From an uncultured Erysipelotrichaceae bacterium (GTDB lineage Bacteria > Bacillota_I > Bacilli_A > Erysipelotrichales > Erysipelotrichaceae), in the NCBI GenBank assembly GCA_947385085.1, contig CANDJN010000006.1, positions 13,500 to 77,499 on the forward strand: a DNA stretch of 64,000 bases, in the 5' to 3' direction. The position numbers and the translations under genes are program-made. The notes under the pieces were generated by a model. It searched no databases. It saw only the letters and a list, made by a program, of their open reading frames with translations, and was not told where the DNA came from. Below are positions 35,873 to 44,021 of the stretch, piece by piece. Position 1 is the stretch's first letter; the number at the start of each line of letters is the position of its first letter.

Positions 35873-36991
35873 ATGACGGATAAAAACGAGAACGTAAATT
35901 ATAAACCTATGTTTTTATTATCGGCAATGTTCATGGGGATTATCGGTTCCGGCTTCATGTCTAAAGAAGAAGCGCCGGTATCATATGTACCATCCATCAT
36001 GGAACAAAAAGAAACATTAAAATTATTCACGGACGCTCCGGTAGAAATTACTGCCGGTGATGTAGATTCCGTTTCACGTATTGCCAATGCGATCTTAGGT
36101 GATGAACTTTCAGTGATGGCAACGCCGCAGCTGAAAAGCAAGGATGGTCTTACTTCTGTATATCAGATGGGTGAATACGAAATGACATTGGAAAATTTCA
36201 ATTTGAAAAAGTCCAGTGAACAGGAAATTTTTGTATCGCTTCGCAAAGTGAATTCACTGGGGGCTACCAAGGAAGATGCGTTAGTATTAACGAGTGTCAA
36301 CGATGAGAATGCTGCCTCTTTAACAAATGAAGTTGTTTCTACATATCGTTTGAAAGTAGCGGTTTCCGATACAAATGCCCCGGTAATTCGCTTGATCATG
36401 GATGAAGATACATACACAGAGGGTGACGATTTCGATGCGCATGACTATGTTGAAAGCGTAACTGATGATGTTGACGGTGAACTGTCTTATGAAGTAGACA
36501 GCGATGTCGATATGCAGACACCGGGCGTTTATACGGTTACTTATCGTGCCAAGGATAGCGCCGGTAATGAGTCCTCTGCTGATCTTACGATTACGGTAGA
36601 AGAAAAACCTGCACCGGAACTTCAAGAAGCATCGAATAGCTATGCCGGTTTGAATGGTGTCAGTGTGAACGGCAGTACGGTTGCCAGTGCGGCAATGTCT
36701 CAACTAGGTGTGAATCAGGACTGCACAATGTTAGTCACAAATTCATTGGCAGCTGCAGGAATCAATTTCCATGGCTGGCCTGCTGAATATATGTCTTTAG
36801 GAACGATTGTATCCGGTGCGGAAGCACAGCCGGGTGATATTATCTACTACGCGGACGGTGGCATTGGTATGTCTCACGTTGCGGTTTACTTAGGCGGCGG
36901 TCAAGCCGTACACGGCGGATGGGGTGGTTCTACCACCGTTGCCGGAGCTTATATCGGATCCGGACCGGTATTCATTCATATTGCACAATAA
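35873..36991 (+). CDS. Secreted NlpC/P60-type protein with Ig-like domain
   Basis: 372 aa. An N-terminal hydrophobic segment (MFLLSAMFMGIIGSGFM) serves as signal or anchor. The middle carries a DUF5011/Big_3-like Ig domain (DTNAPVIRLIMDEDTYTEGD through PGVYTVTYRAKDSAGNESSA). The C-terminal domain has the papain-like pattern of NlpC/P60: Cys in NQDCTMLVTNSL, His in MSHVAVYLGGG and a second His in QAVHGG. Likely a peptidoglycan hydrolase or amidase at the cell surface. The strong ribosome-binding site decides the start; the frame upstream to 35783 lies across the promoter. The CAP protein at 50756 shares a similar Ig-like segment. Confidence 0.88.
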   Translation: MTDKNENVNYKPMFLLSAMFMGIIGSGFMSKEEAPVSYVPSIMEQKETLKLFTDAPVEITAGDVDSVSRIANAILGDELSVMATPQLKSKDGLTSVYQMGEYEMTLENFNLKKSSEQEIFVSLRKVNSLGATKEDALVLTSVNDENAASLTNEVVSTYRLKVAVSDTNAPVIRLIMDEDTYTEGDDFDAHDYVESVTDDVDGELSYEVDSDVDMQTPGVYTVTYRAKDSAGNESSADLTITVEEKPAPELQEASNSYAGLNGVSVNGSTVASAAMSQLGVNQDCTMLVTNSLAAAGINFHGWPAEYMSLGTIVSGAEAQPGDIIYYADGGIGMSHVAVYLGGGQAVHGGWGGSTTVAGAYIGSGPVFIHIAQ

Positions 36992-36995
36992 CACT

Positions 36996-37021
36996 AAAAA
37001 AGAGTCAATCGACTCTTTTTT
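36996..37021. terminator. Bidirectional terminator between the NlpC/P60 gene and nnrDE
   Basis: AAAAAAGAGTC pairs with GACTCTTTTTT across a 4-nt loop between the convergent genes. Confidence 0.85.
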
Positions 37022-38504
37022 CATGCATCAGCTGTTTTAAGGCAAGCGGTATCACATCGATTACATCACTTGGCAACATCGTATAACCGCACATTTGCGA
37101 CATTAATAAATCTGCGCAATAAGCATGCAGTATTACAGCGCATATCGCTGCCGATAATGCATCACTCTGCGCCAGAAAACCGGCAATCATGCCACATAAC
37201 ACATCGCCACTTCCACCCTTTGCCAAGCCGTCGTTCCCGCCGTGATACAAACAGCGGTATTGGCCATTGGTAATCATTGTCGAAGTGTTTTTTAATACCA
37301 ATACCCCATCAGAATACGCTCTCTCGCTTTGTTTCAGCGCTTCTAACGGGCTTTTTAACACTTCTTGAACTTCTATACCAAGAAGATAAGAAAGCTCCTT
37401 AGGGTGCGGTGTAATAACATAAGGTGATTGGCGCTTTGATTGCTTTTTTTGATGTGCGAGAAGATATAACGCATCCCCGTCAAAGATTGCGGGACGATCA
37501 CATCGCCACACTTGCTCGACTAGCCATGCCGCATGTTCATCGCGCCCCAAGCCGTTGCCGATCGCAATGACATCATACTGCGCCAATAATTCCCGTATCG
37601 TCTCATCCCCCTGTTTCACCATATCTAAATGCATCGCTTCCGGCAAGGCAACTGCAGCCGCACTTAACGTGATCGGATCACTCATCAGTGTGCCAGTGCC
37701 GACACCACAGCGCAGTGCTGCTTCCATCGCCAACAATGCCGCACCACTCATGCCGCTACGTCCGCCGATCAATAACAGCTTGCCATAACTGCCCTTATGC
37801 GAATGAATGTGGCGCTTGGGCAGAAAACGCTGAAAATCACATTTATCCAGATAATGCAGGCCTTCATCCTCCGGGCATAAAGAAGCGGGAATGGTAATAT
37901 CCGCTATCGTGATCTTGCCGCTGTGCTCAATCCCTTCATTAAAATACAGACCCATTTTGCCGCACGCAAAGCTCACGGTTTCCTGTGCCTTGATCGCACA
38001 TCCCATGATCAGACCGCTATCCGCATGAATTCCGCTGGCAATGTCGCAGGCAATCACATAAGCATTCGCAGCGTTGATTTTTTGAATGATATGCGCATAA
38101 TTATTCGTGATTTCACGATCCAAGCCAATCCCAAACAAACAATCCACAATGACATCAAACGATGTAAAATCCACATTGGCTGCCTCGGCCATCGCTATGT
38201 TTGAAGCACATGCAAGATGCGCAAACACGGTTGCTTCCCTCGTCTTCACCTCGCTGCCCACCTTTACAATTTGTAAGGAAATATTTTGTCGCTGCGCCAA
38301 TAAGCGAGCCAGCGCATAGCCATCACCGCCATTATTGCCGCTGCCGCAAACGATACCAATGCGCTTGCCATATTGATACGTCGCTTCTACCACACGCTCA
38401 TACAGCGCCGCTGCCGCATGTTCCATTAGCAGCACACCGTCAATCCCCAGCTCTTGTGCTCGCTGATCGAGATGTTGCGCCTGAATTCGCGATAATACCT
38501 TCAT
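37005..38504 (-). CDS. nnr: Bifunctional NAD(P)H-hydrate epimerase / ADP-dependent dehydratase
   Basis: Repairs hydrated NAD(P)H. About 499 aa: the N-terminal epimerase (YjeF_N-like, about 1-210) with CGSGNNGGDGYALARLL and DCLFGIGLDRE, and the C-terminal ribokinase-fold dehydratase with VITPHPKELSYLLG, DGLAKGGSGDVLCGMIAGFLA. The fusion order matches bacterial Nnr. The ATG at 38504 follows AGAAGGTGG; the 25 codons upstream are unlikely to be translated. Divergent from coaBC. Confidence 0.92.
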   Translation of the reverse strand: MKVLSRIQAQHLDQRAQELGIDGVLLMEHAAAALYERVVEATYQYGKRIGIVCGSGNNGGDGYALARLLAQRQNISLQIVKVGSEVKTREATVFAHLACASNIAMAEAANVDFTSFDVIVDCLFGIGLDREITNNYAHIIQKINAANAYVIACDIASGIHADSGLIMGCAIKAQETVSFACGKMGLYFNEGIEHSGKITIADITIPASLCPEDEGLHYLDKCDFQRFLPKRHIHSHKGSYGKLLLIGGRSGMSGAALLAMEAALRCGVGTGTLMSDPITLSAAAVALPEAMHLDMVKQGDETIRELLAQYDVIAIGNGLGRDEHAAWLVEQVWRCDRPAIFDGDALYLLAHQKKQSKRQSPYVITPHPKELSYLLGIEVQEVLKSPLEALKQSERAYSDGVLVLKNTSTMITNGQYRCLYHGGNDGLAKGGSGDVLCGMIAGFLAQSDALSAAICAVILHAYCADLLMSQMCGYTMLPSDVIDVIPLALKQLMHEKRVD

Positions 38505-38699
38505 AAAACCACCTTCTTTATGAAAGCTATTATATAAGAGCATCCATCGAAAAGCAACACAATGGACACATTGTTTCATTTCCTTTCACAATGGCTTTTT
38601 ATTCATCTCTCAGCACTTGGTAATAAATTCACAAAGTGGTTGTGTTGTGGATACAAAAGCGTTATAATACTAACACATGAATACCAAGAGGTAAAATTT

Positions 38700-39914
38700 A
38701 TGAATAAAAAACCTACGATTGTATTGGGAGTAACCGGAGGAATTGCCGCTTTCAAGGCTGCCCAGCTCACCAGCAATCTCATAAAAAAAGATATGGACGT
38801 CGAGGTCATCATGACCAAAAACGCAACCGAGTTTATTGCGCCGTTAACCTTTGAGGCATTGACCAAGCACAATGTCATGGTTTCCACATTTGATCGCGTA
38901 GCCGATCGCAGCGTAAAACACATTGCGATTGCGAAACGCGCCGATGTGTTTGCCATTGTCCCTGCCAGTGCCAATGTCATCGCTAAAATCGCTCATGGTT
39001 TGGCTGACGATATGCTTACAACGACGTTTCTGGCTTCCTCGTGCGCAAAAATCATCTGTCCGGCGATGAATACCGCCATGTACGAAAATCCCATCACACA
39101 GCGCAATCTCGCCCTGTTAAAGGAATACGGCATGGAAGTGGTTGAACCGGCAAGCGGATTTTTGGCATGCGGCGATGTGGGCAATGGTAAACTCGCAGAT
39201 TTGGATCAGATTGAAGATGCAATCGCAATGGCTTGTATCAAGACAAAGGTATTAAACGATAAAAAGGTGATGATCAGTGCCGGTCCCACCCAAGAGAGCT
39301 TGGATCCGGTGCGCTTTCTATCGAACCATTCCACCGGCAAAATGGGCATTGCCCTTGCTTGGTGTGCCAAGGCGCTGGGAGCGAATGTAACGCTCATTCA
39401 CGGTCCGATTACGGAACGCATTCCTTATGGCATACAAGCGATCTACACACCTACGGCACAGACGATGTACGAGGCTTTTCAAAGCGAATACGAAGCGGCC
39501 GATGTCATTATTAAGGCAGCCGCCGTCAGTGATTATCGCCCCCAAAGCCCATCGGATCAGAAGATCAAGAAGCATGAAGATACCCTCACGCTGAACCTTG
39601 AAAAAAACCCTGATATTTTAGCATGGTTAGGCAATCACAAGCTAGAAAATCAAGTACTGTGCGGCTTCGCGATGGAAACAGAAAAAATGCTGGAAAACGC
39701 TGCGACAAAGCGTATCGCCAAACACTGTGATCTGTTGGTTGCCAATAATTTAAAACAAGCCGGAGCCGGCTTTGCGACAGACACCAACATCGTCACCATC
39801 TTAAGTGACAATAATCCAATCGAACTGCCTTGCATGGATAAACGCGATGTCGCCTTCCGCATTTGGGAGGAAATCATTCAAGTGATGAAAGCAAAAGGAG
39901 TTTTAGTATGTTAA
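38700..39914 (+). CDS. coaBC: Phosphopantothenoylcysteine decarboxylase / phosphopantothenate-cysteine ligase
   Basis: Two consecutive steps of coenzyme A synthesis. 404 aa. The CoaC part (about 1-180) has the flavin-binding GVTGGIAAFKA, catalytic His in VKHIAIAKRAD, CPAMNTAMYENP and the lid Cys in GFLACGDVGNGKL. The CoaB part has ISAGPTQESLDPVRFLSNHS, AAAVSDYRP and the KIKK loop. AGAGG precedes the ATG at 38700. coaX starts inside its last codons, so both pantothenate-pathway genes are translationally coupled. Confidence 0.95.
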   Translation: MNKKPTIVLGVTGGIAAFKAAQLTSNLIKKDMDVEVIMTKNATEFIAPLTFEALTKHNVMVSTFDRVADRSVKHIAIAKRADVFAIVPASANVIAKIAHGLADDMLTTTFLASSCAKIICPAMNTAMYENPITQRNLALLKEYGMEVVEPASGFLACGDVGNGKLADLDQIEDAIAMACIKTKVLNDKKVMISAGPTQESLDPVRFLSNHSTGKMGIALAWCAKALGANVTLIHGPITERIPYGIQAIYTPTAQTMYEAFQSEYEAADVIIKAAAVSDYRPQSPSDQKIKKHEDTLTLNLEKNPDILAWLGNHKLENQVLCGFAMETEKMLENAATKRIAKHCDLLVANNLKQAGAGFATDTNIVTILSDNNPIELPCMDKRDVAFRIWEEIIQVMKAKGVLVC

Positions 39915-40681
39915 TGGTTATGGATATCGGTAATACCAATATCACCATCGGTATTTATAAAAAAAATAAGCTTTTGGCAAGCTATCGGCTGACGACCAAA
40001 ATGAAACGAACGAGCGATGAATACGGCTTTATGATCATGAGCTTTCTCAATGCCGCTCATATTGATGAAAATGAGATTCAAGACGTCATCGTTTCCAGTG
40101 TAGTACCTAAAGTGATGCATTCCTTTAACAACGGCATTCGCAAATACTTAAAAAAGGAACCGATCATTGTCGGACCAGGCATTCGCACCGGCATTTCCGT
40201 GCGCGCGGAAAATCCCAAAGCGGTCGGCGCCGATCGCATTGTCGATGCGGCGGGAGCCTATCACGTATACGGCGGTCCGGTGATGGTCATTGATTTTGGC
40301 ACCGCAACAACCTATGACTATATCGATAAAGACGGTGTTTTTGAATACGGATTGATCACGCTGGGCATTGAGGCAAGCGCCCAAGCATTATGGACACAGA
40401 CTGCCAAGCTGCCGGAAATCGAAATCAAAAAGCCCAAGACAATTTTAAACAAAAGCACGATCACCAGCATGCAGGCAGGACTTGTATACGGCTACATCGG
40501 TCAAAGCGAATATATCATTCAAAAAATGAAAGAAGAGCTGAATACGGAAATGAAGGTCATTGCGACCGGCGGTTTAGGCAAAATCATCTACCAAAATACG
40601 TCAATGATCGACATTTATGATCCTGATTTAACCTTCAAAGGTTTAAAGTACATCTATGAAAAGCAGATGGAGCGAAACTAA
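39908..40681 (+). CDS. coaX: Type III pantothenate kinase
   Basis: First step of CoA synthesis, ATP + pantothenate. 257 aa of the ASKHA fold: MDIGNTNITIGIYK (phosphate-1), GADRIVDAAGAYHVYGG, VIDFGTATTYDYID (phosphate-2) and TGGLGKII. GGAG precedes the ATG at 39908, and ATGTTAA overlaps the coaBC stop. A terminator follows at 40697. Confidence 0.94.
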   Translation: MLMVMDIGNTNITIGIYKKNKLLASYRLTTKMKRTSDEYGFMIMSFLNAAHIDENEIQDVIVSSVVPKVMHSFNNGIRKYLKKEPIIVGPGIRTGISVRAENPKAVGADRIVDAAGAYHVYGGPVMVIDFGTATTYDYIDKDGVFEYGLITLGIEASAQALWTQTAKLPEIEIKKPKTILNKSTITSMQAGLVYGYIGQSEYIIQKMKEELNTEMKVIATGGLGKIIYQNTSMIDIYDPDLTFKGLKYIYEKQMERN

Positions 40682-40696
40682 CAAGAAAAAATAAAC

Positions 40697-40742
40697 ATTC
40701 CCGGTAATGACCAATCAATTTGATCCATACCGGGAATTTTTT
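40697..40742 (+). terminator. Terminator of coaBC-coaX
   Basis: ATTCCCGGTA pairs with TACCGGGAAT across a 21-nt loop, then a run of T. Confidence 0.8.
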
Positions 40743-40775
40743 TCCTCGTATTATCAACATCATCTATTTGGATTT

Positions 40776-41663
40776 TCACAAGCGCTTTTCAAAATTGCCA
40801 CTGATGCTCATGCCTTCCTGGAAAATGACGAATGCCTTTGGGTCAATACTGTGAATCAGCTTCTTTAAAGTATTGACTTCGTACTTAGAAATGGCGGTAA
40901 CCAAAATGAAGGTTTCCTCATCCGTATAAGCACCTACTCCCTTCCAATAAGTGACACCGCGGCGCATTGTTTCATTTATCGCCTTTTGAATACCATCATG
41001 CTTGGTGAAAATCATCACAGTCATATTAATATTCTGGTAATGCACCTTATCCATTGCCTGCGCCATAATAACGGCATATAGCACAGAATAGATCGCTACC
41101 GGCAGTTCAAATAACAGCGCACATAAGCCAAAGACAGCGGCATTGATGATGATACCAAGCTTGCCAACACTGAAATCGGCTTTTTTACGGCTGAAATAAA
41201 CACCCAAAATATCGATTCCGCCCCCACAGCCCCCGGAGCGCAGCGTAAGACCGATCCCAACACCGCATAAAATACCACCGATCAGACATGATGCCATCGT
41301 ATCGGTAATAATCGGCGATGCAGGAATTGTCAAAACGGTAAAAAACAATGTCTGTAGGAATACGCTGAACAGCGTCTTGTAGAAAAAGGAACGAGAAATA
41401 CTGCGATATGCCAACAGAAACAGCGGAATATTTAACAGAAAATTCAAGATACCGGCAATATCCAGGCCCTGCGGCAGCGACAATCCGGCTGTTTCCATCA
41501 AAAACGTACGAATAATCTGTGCGATACCGATAATCCCGCCGCTATATAAATTCAAGGGCACGATAAACAGGTTTAAGCCAAACGCAAATAAGAAGCTTCC
41601 CGCAGCGATGAGCGCATAATTCATCCCTTCCGATTGTTTTATCCGATTACCTGCCAAGGTCAT
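40776..41663 (-). CDS. YitT-family membrane protein (DUF161 + DUF2179)
   Basis: 295 aa. Five to six membrane helices with the YitT signatures PLNLYSGGIIGIAQII and LRSGGCGGGIDILG, followed by a soluble C-terminal DUF2179 domain (GVTYWKGVGAYTDEETFILV). Transport role unknown. It begins 2 bp after the PurF-like gene ends, so both are one transcription unit, an association worth noting because the PurF-like protein is atypical. Confidence 0.9.
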   Translation of the reverse strand: MTLAGNRIKQSEGMNYALIAAGSFLFAFGLNLFIVPLNLYSGGIIGIAQIIRTFLMETAGLSLPQGLDIAGILNFLLNIPLFLLAYRSISRSFFYKTLFSVFLQTLFFTVLTIPASPIITDTMASCLIGGILCGVGIGLTLRSGGCGGGIDILGVYFSRKKADFSVGKLGIIINAAVFGLCALLFELPVAIYSVLYAVIMAQAMDKVHYQNINMTVMIFTKHDGIQKAINETMRRGVTYWKGVGAYTDEETFILVTAISKYEVNTLKKLIHSIDPKAFVIFQEGMSISGNFEKRL

Positions 41664-41665
41664 AA

Positions 41666-43093
41666 TTATCCTTGTTCCTCTTCTTCGTCTGCCCTACCAT
41701 CCCAACAATACGTACATAATTTACATCTGTCTAAACCGATGGAAACAATCATATCATCCAAGCGATGGTAGCGCAGCGAGGTAAAGTTAGAACGCTTACA
41801 AATTTCATCGCACATCTTCGCATAGCGCTCGCTGTCGGGATCGGCATATTCAGCCAAGACGTCTGCCGACACATCATCACCCTCCAATTTGCGAATGACG
41901 CGGCGCGTGATCAAATCCATTTCGGAACTGGAACGAGAAAAATTCAGATATTTACAGCCGAACACAATCGGCGGACAAGCCGGACGCACATGGACCTCCT
42001 TCGCTCCGCTTTCATACAAAAATTCTGTCGTTTCTCCCAGTTGTGTTCCCCGCACAATCGAATCATCAATTAACAATAAGCGTTTATTTTGAATTAGCTC
42101 CTGTACCGGAATCAATTTCATTTTAGCGATCATATTGCGCTGTGACTGACTCTGCGGCATAAAGGAACGAGGCCAAGTCGGCGTATACTTAATAAAGGGG
42201 CGTGAAAAGGGAATCTTGGAAGCATTAGAATAACCTACCGCATGGGCAGTACCTGAATCCGGTACCCCGGCAACACTATCCACTTCGACATGATCACGAC
42301 TGGCGAGAATTTCTCCGCAGCGATTGCGCATCGCTTCGACGTTGATTCCTTCATAGGTGGAAGTCGGATAACCATAATACACCCATAAGAAGGAACAAAT
42401 CTTCATTCTGGAATGTGGTTTCTGCATCACCTCGATGCGATCCGCAGTCATAAAGACGATCTCTCCGGGACCTAAATCGCGATAATGATGATAACCAAGA
42501 TTCAAAAACGCACTGCTTTCAAACGTAGCGCAAAAACCGGTTGATTTTTCACCAAGGACGATCGGAGTACGGCCATAGAAATCACGAGCCGCATATATCC
42601 CATCCTTGTTCATCAATAAAATGCTCATACTGCCCTTTACAATTTCTTGGACATAGCGAATCCCTTCGACAATCGAATCCTTATGATTGATGAGTGATGC
42701 GATCAGCTCGGTTGGATTCACTTCACCGCTGCTCATTTCTAAAAAGTGTGTTGTGCCATGTTCAAAGCACTGATTTTGTAATTCCTCGATATTGTTAATA
42801 CGCCCCACAGTCGAAATCGCAAACGATCCTAAATGGGATTTCACTAATAACGGCTGTGCTTCATTATCCGAAATACAACCGATACCGATATTGCCGGAAA
42901 ACGTTTCAATATCCTTTTCAAACTTAGTGCGAAACGGGGAATTGGAGATATTGTGAATCGCACGGGAGAATCCATTCGTCCCATGAATCGCCATCCCCGC
43001 GCGCCTTGTCCCCAAGTGGGAATGGTAATCAACTCCGAAAAACACATCCAGTACACAGTCTTCTTTTGATACTACACCGAAAAATCCGCTCAT
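41666..43093 (-). CDS. PurF-like amidophosphoribosyltransferase homologue lacking the catalytic Cys
   Basis: 475 aa with the two-domain plan of glutamine PRPP amidotransferase. The N-terminus is MSGFFGVVS where PurF has (M)CGxFG: the nucleophile codon is AGC (Ser). Other glutaminase residues are also changed: HTRYST is replaced by IGIGCISDNE and HNGN by TVGRINN. The phosphoribosyltransferase domain keeps the PRPP loop LLLIDDSIVRGT and a GRTF-like segment (PRSFM). Cys in RPACPPIVFGC and DRCKLCTYC may ligate an iron-sulfur cluster as in Bacillus PurF. No pur genes are near. It may be ammonia-dependent, regulatory or repurposed. The ATG at 43093 follows GGAGG. Confidence 0.85.
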   Translation of the reverse strand: MSGFFGVVSKEDCVLDVFFGVDYHSHLGTRRAGMAIHGTNGFSRAIHNISNSPFRTKFEKDIETFSGNIGIGCISDNEAQPLLVKSHLGSFAISTVGRINNIEELQNQCFEHGTTHFLEMSSGEVNPTELIASLINHKDSIVEGIRYVQEIVKGSMSILLMNKDGIYAARDFYGRTPIVLGEKSTGFCATFESSAFLNLGYHHYRDLGPGEIVFMTADRIEVMQKPHSRMKICSFLWVYYGYPTSTYEGINVEAMRNRCGEILASRDHVEVDSVAGVPDSGTAHAVGYSNASKIPFSRPFIKYTPTWPRSFMPQSQSQRNMIAKMKLIPVQELIQNKRLLLIDDSIVRGTQLGETTEFLYESGAKEVHVRPACPPIVFGCKYLNFSRSSSEMDLITRRVIRKLEGDDVSADVLAEYADPDSERYAKMCDEICKRSNFTSLRYHRLDDMIVSIGLDRCKLCTYCWDGRADEEEEQG

Positions 43094-43366
43094 ATACGAC
43101 CTCCGCTCTCTAAAAAAAGATAGCCTTATTTTACCGCTTTTTTTGTAGTTTGAAAATAACAAAATGCTTTTTATTCATGGAAAAGTCTAAAGCTTGGAAG
43201 AATGATCCCGCATTATGAAGTCAAAAGCATCTTTTTATCGGATTCGATGAAGCATCAATCATGTCGTGCTTTTAATGCTTACAAATGATTGATAAGGCAT
43301 GAATTCTCTTACAAGGTGATGATAAAAATGATAGCCTTTTCATAAATAAAAAAGCTACTTTTCGCT

Positions 43367-43396
43367 ATTGACCGGTGGTCAATTCAGCGTTAAACT
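43367..43396 (+). promoter_or_regulatory. Promoter and palindromic operator of the TetR-led operon
   Basis: ATTGACC-GGT-GGTCAAT (43367-43383) is a perfect 7-bp inverted repeat with a 3-bp centre. It contains the -35 TTGACC, and TAAACT follows after 17 nt. Autoregulation by the adjacent TetR protein is expected. Confidence 0.7.
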
Positions 43397-43424
43397 ATTA
43401 CAGAAAATGAAAAGAGGATGTGTT

Positions 43425-44021
43425 ATGAAGGCTGGCGGCAGTGAAAAAAAGCAGCGTTTAGAGGCAAGCGCAATCCGCTTATTTTTAGAGCGGGGCGTCA
43501 ATGAAACAAGTGTGAATGACATCGTAAAGGATGCAAAACTGGCGAAGGGAACCTTTTATGTATACTTTAAGGATAAAGGCGAACTGATTCATAAAATGTT
43601 AACAAAGATGAACATTTCATTGCTGGATACGCTGATTCATAAAGCCAAAAAGGATGTCGATACCGGCAGTGATTCCTGGCCTTGTGCCTTTATTCGACAT
43701 TTTATTTGTTTCGTTCAGGAACAGCCGCATTTATTAAAGCTGCTTCATCATTCCCTGTTATTTGATGAGCGATCATTGTTTTCATTGAGCGTTTTGAATC
43801 GTCAGATCAATGATTTTGACGGCTTTGTCTGTAGCTTTCAGCTTGATGGAGAATCAAAAGAAACGGCGGTAAAACGCTTTTTACTGACCATGGAGATTTG
43901 TTCCGTCGTATGCTTTAACGCCATCTTCTATCATCAGCCCGACACATTAGAAAATATCACAGAGATGTTTATTGCCATGATGCGCGGCAGCTTTGCCTTG
44001 GATCAAGGAGGGATTTTATGA
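43425..44021 (+). CDS. TetR-family transcriptional regulator
   Basis: 198 aa. The N-terminal HTH runs LEASAIRLFLERGVNETSVN, then DIVKDAKLAKGTFYVYFKDK, the standard TetR signature. The ligand domain is unrecognised. GAGG precedes the ATG at 43425. The stop overlaps the next start (ATGA), so it heads an operon with the activase and dehydratase genes, which it probably represses. Confidence 0.92.
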   Translation: MKAGGSEKKQRLEASAIRLFLERGVNETSVNDIVKDAKLAKGTFYVYFKDKGELIHKMLTKMNISLLDTLIHKAKKDVDTGSDSWPCAFIRHFICFVQEQPHLLKLLHHSLLFDERSLFSLSVLNRQINDFDGFVCSFQLDGESKETAVKRFLLTMEICSVVCFNAIFYHQPDTLENITEMFIAMMRGSFALDQGGIL

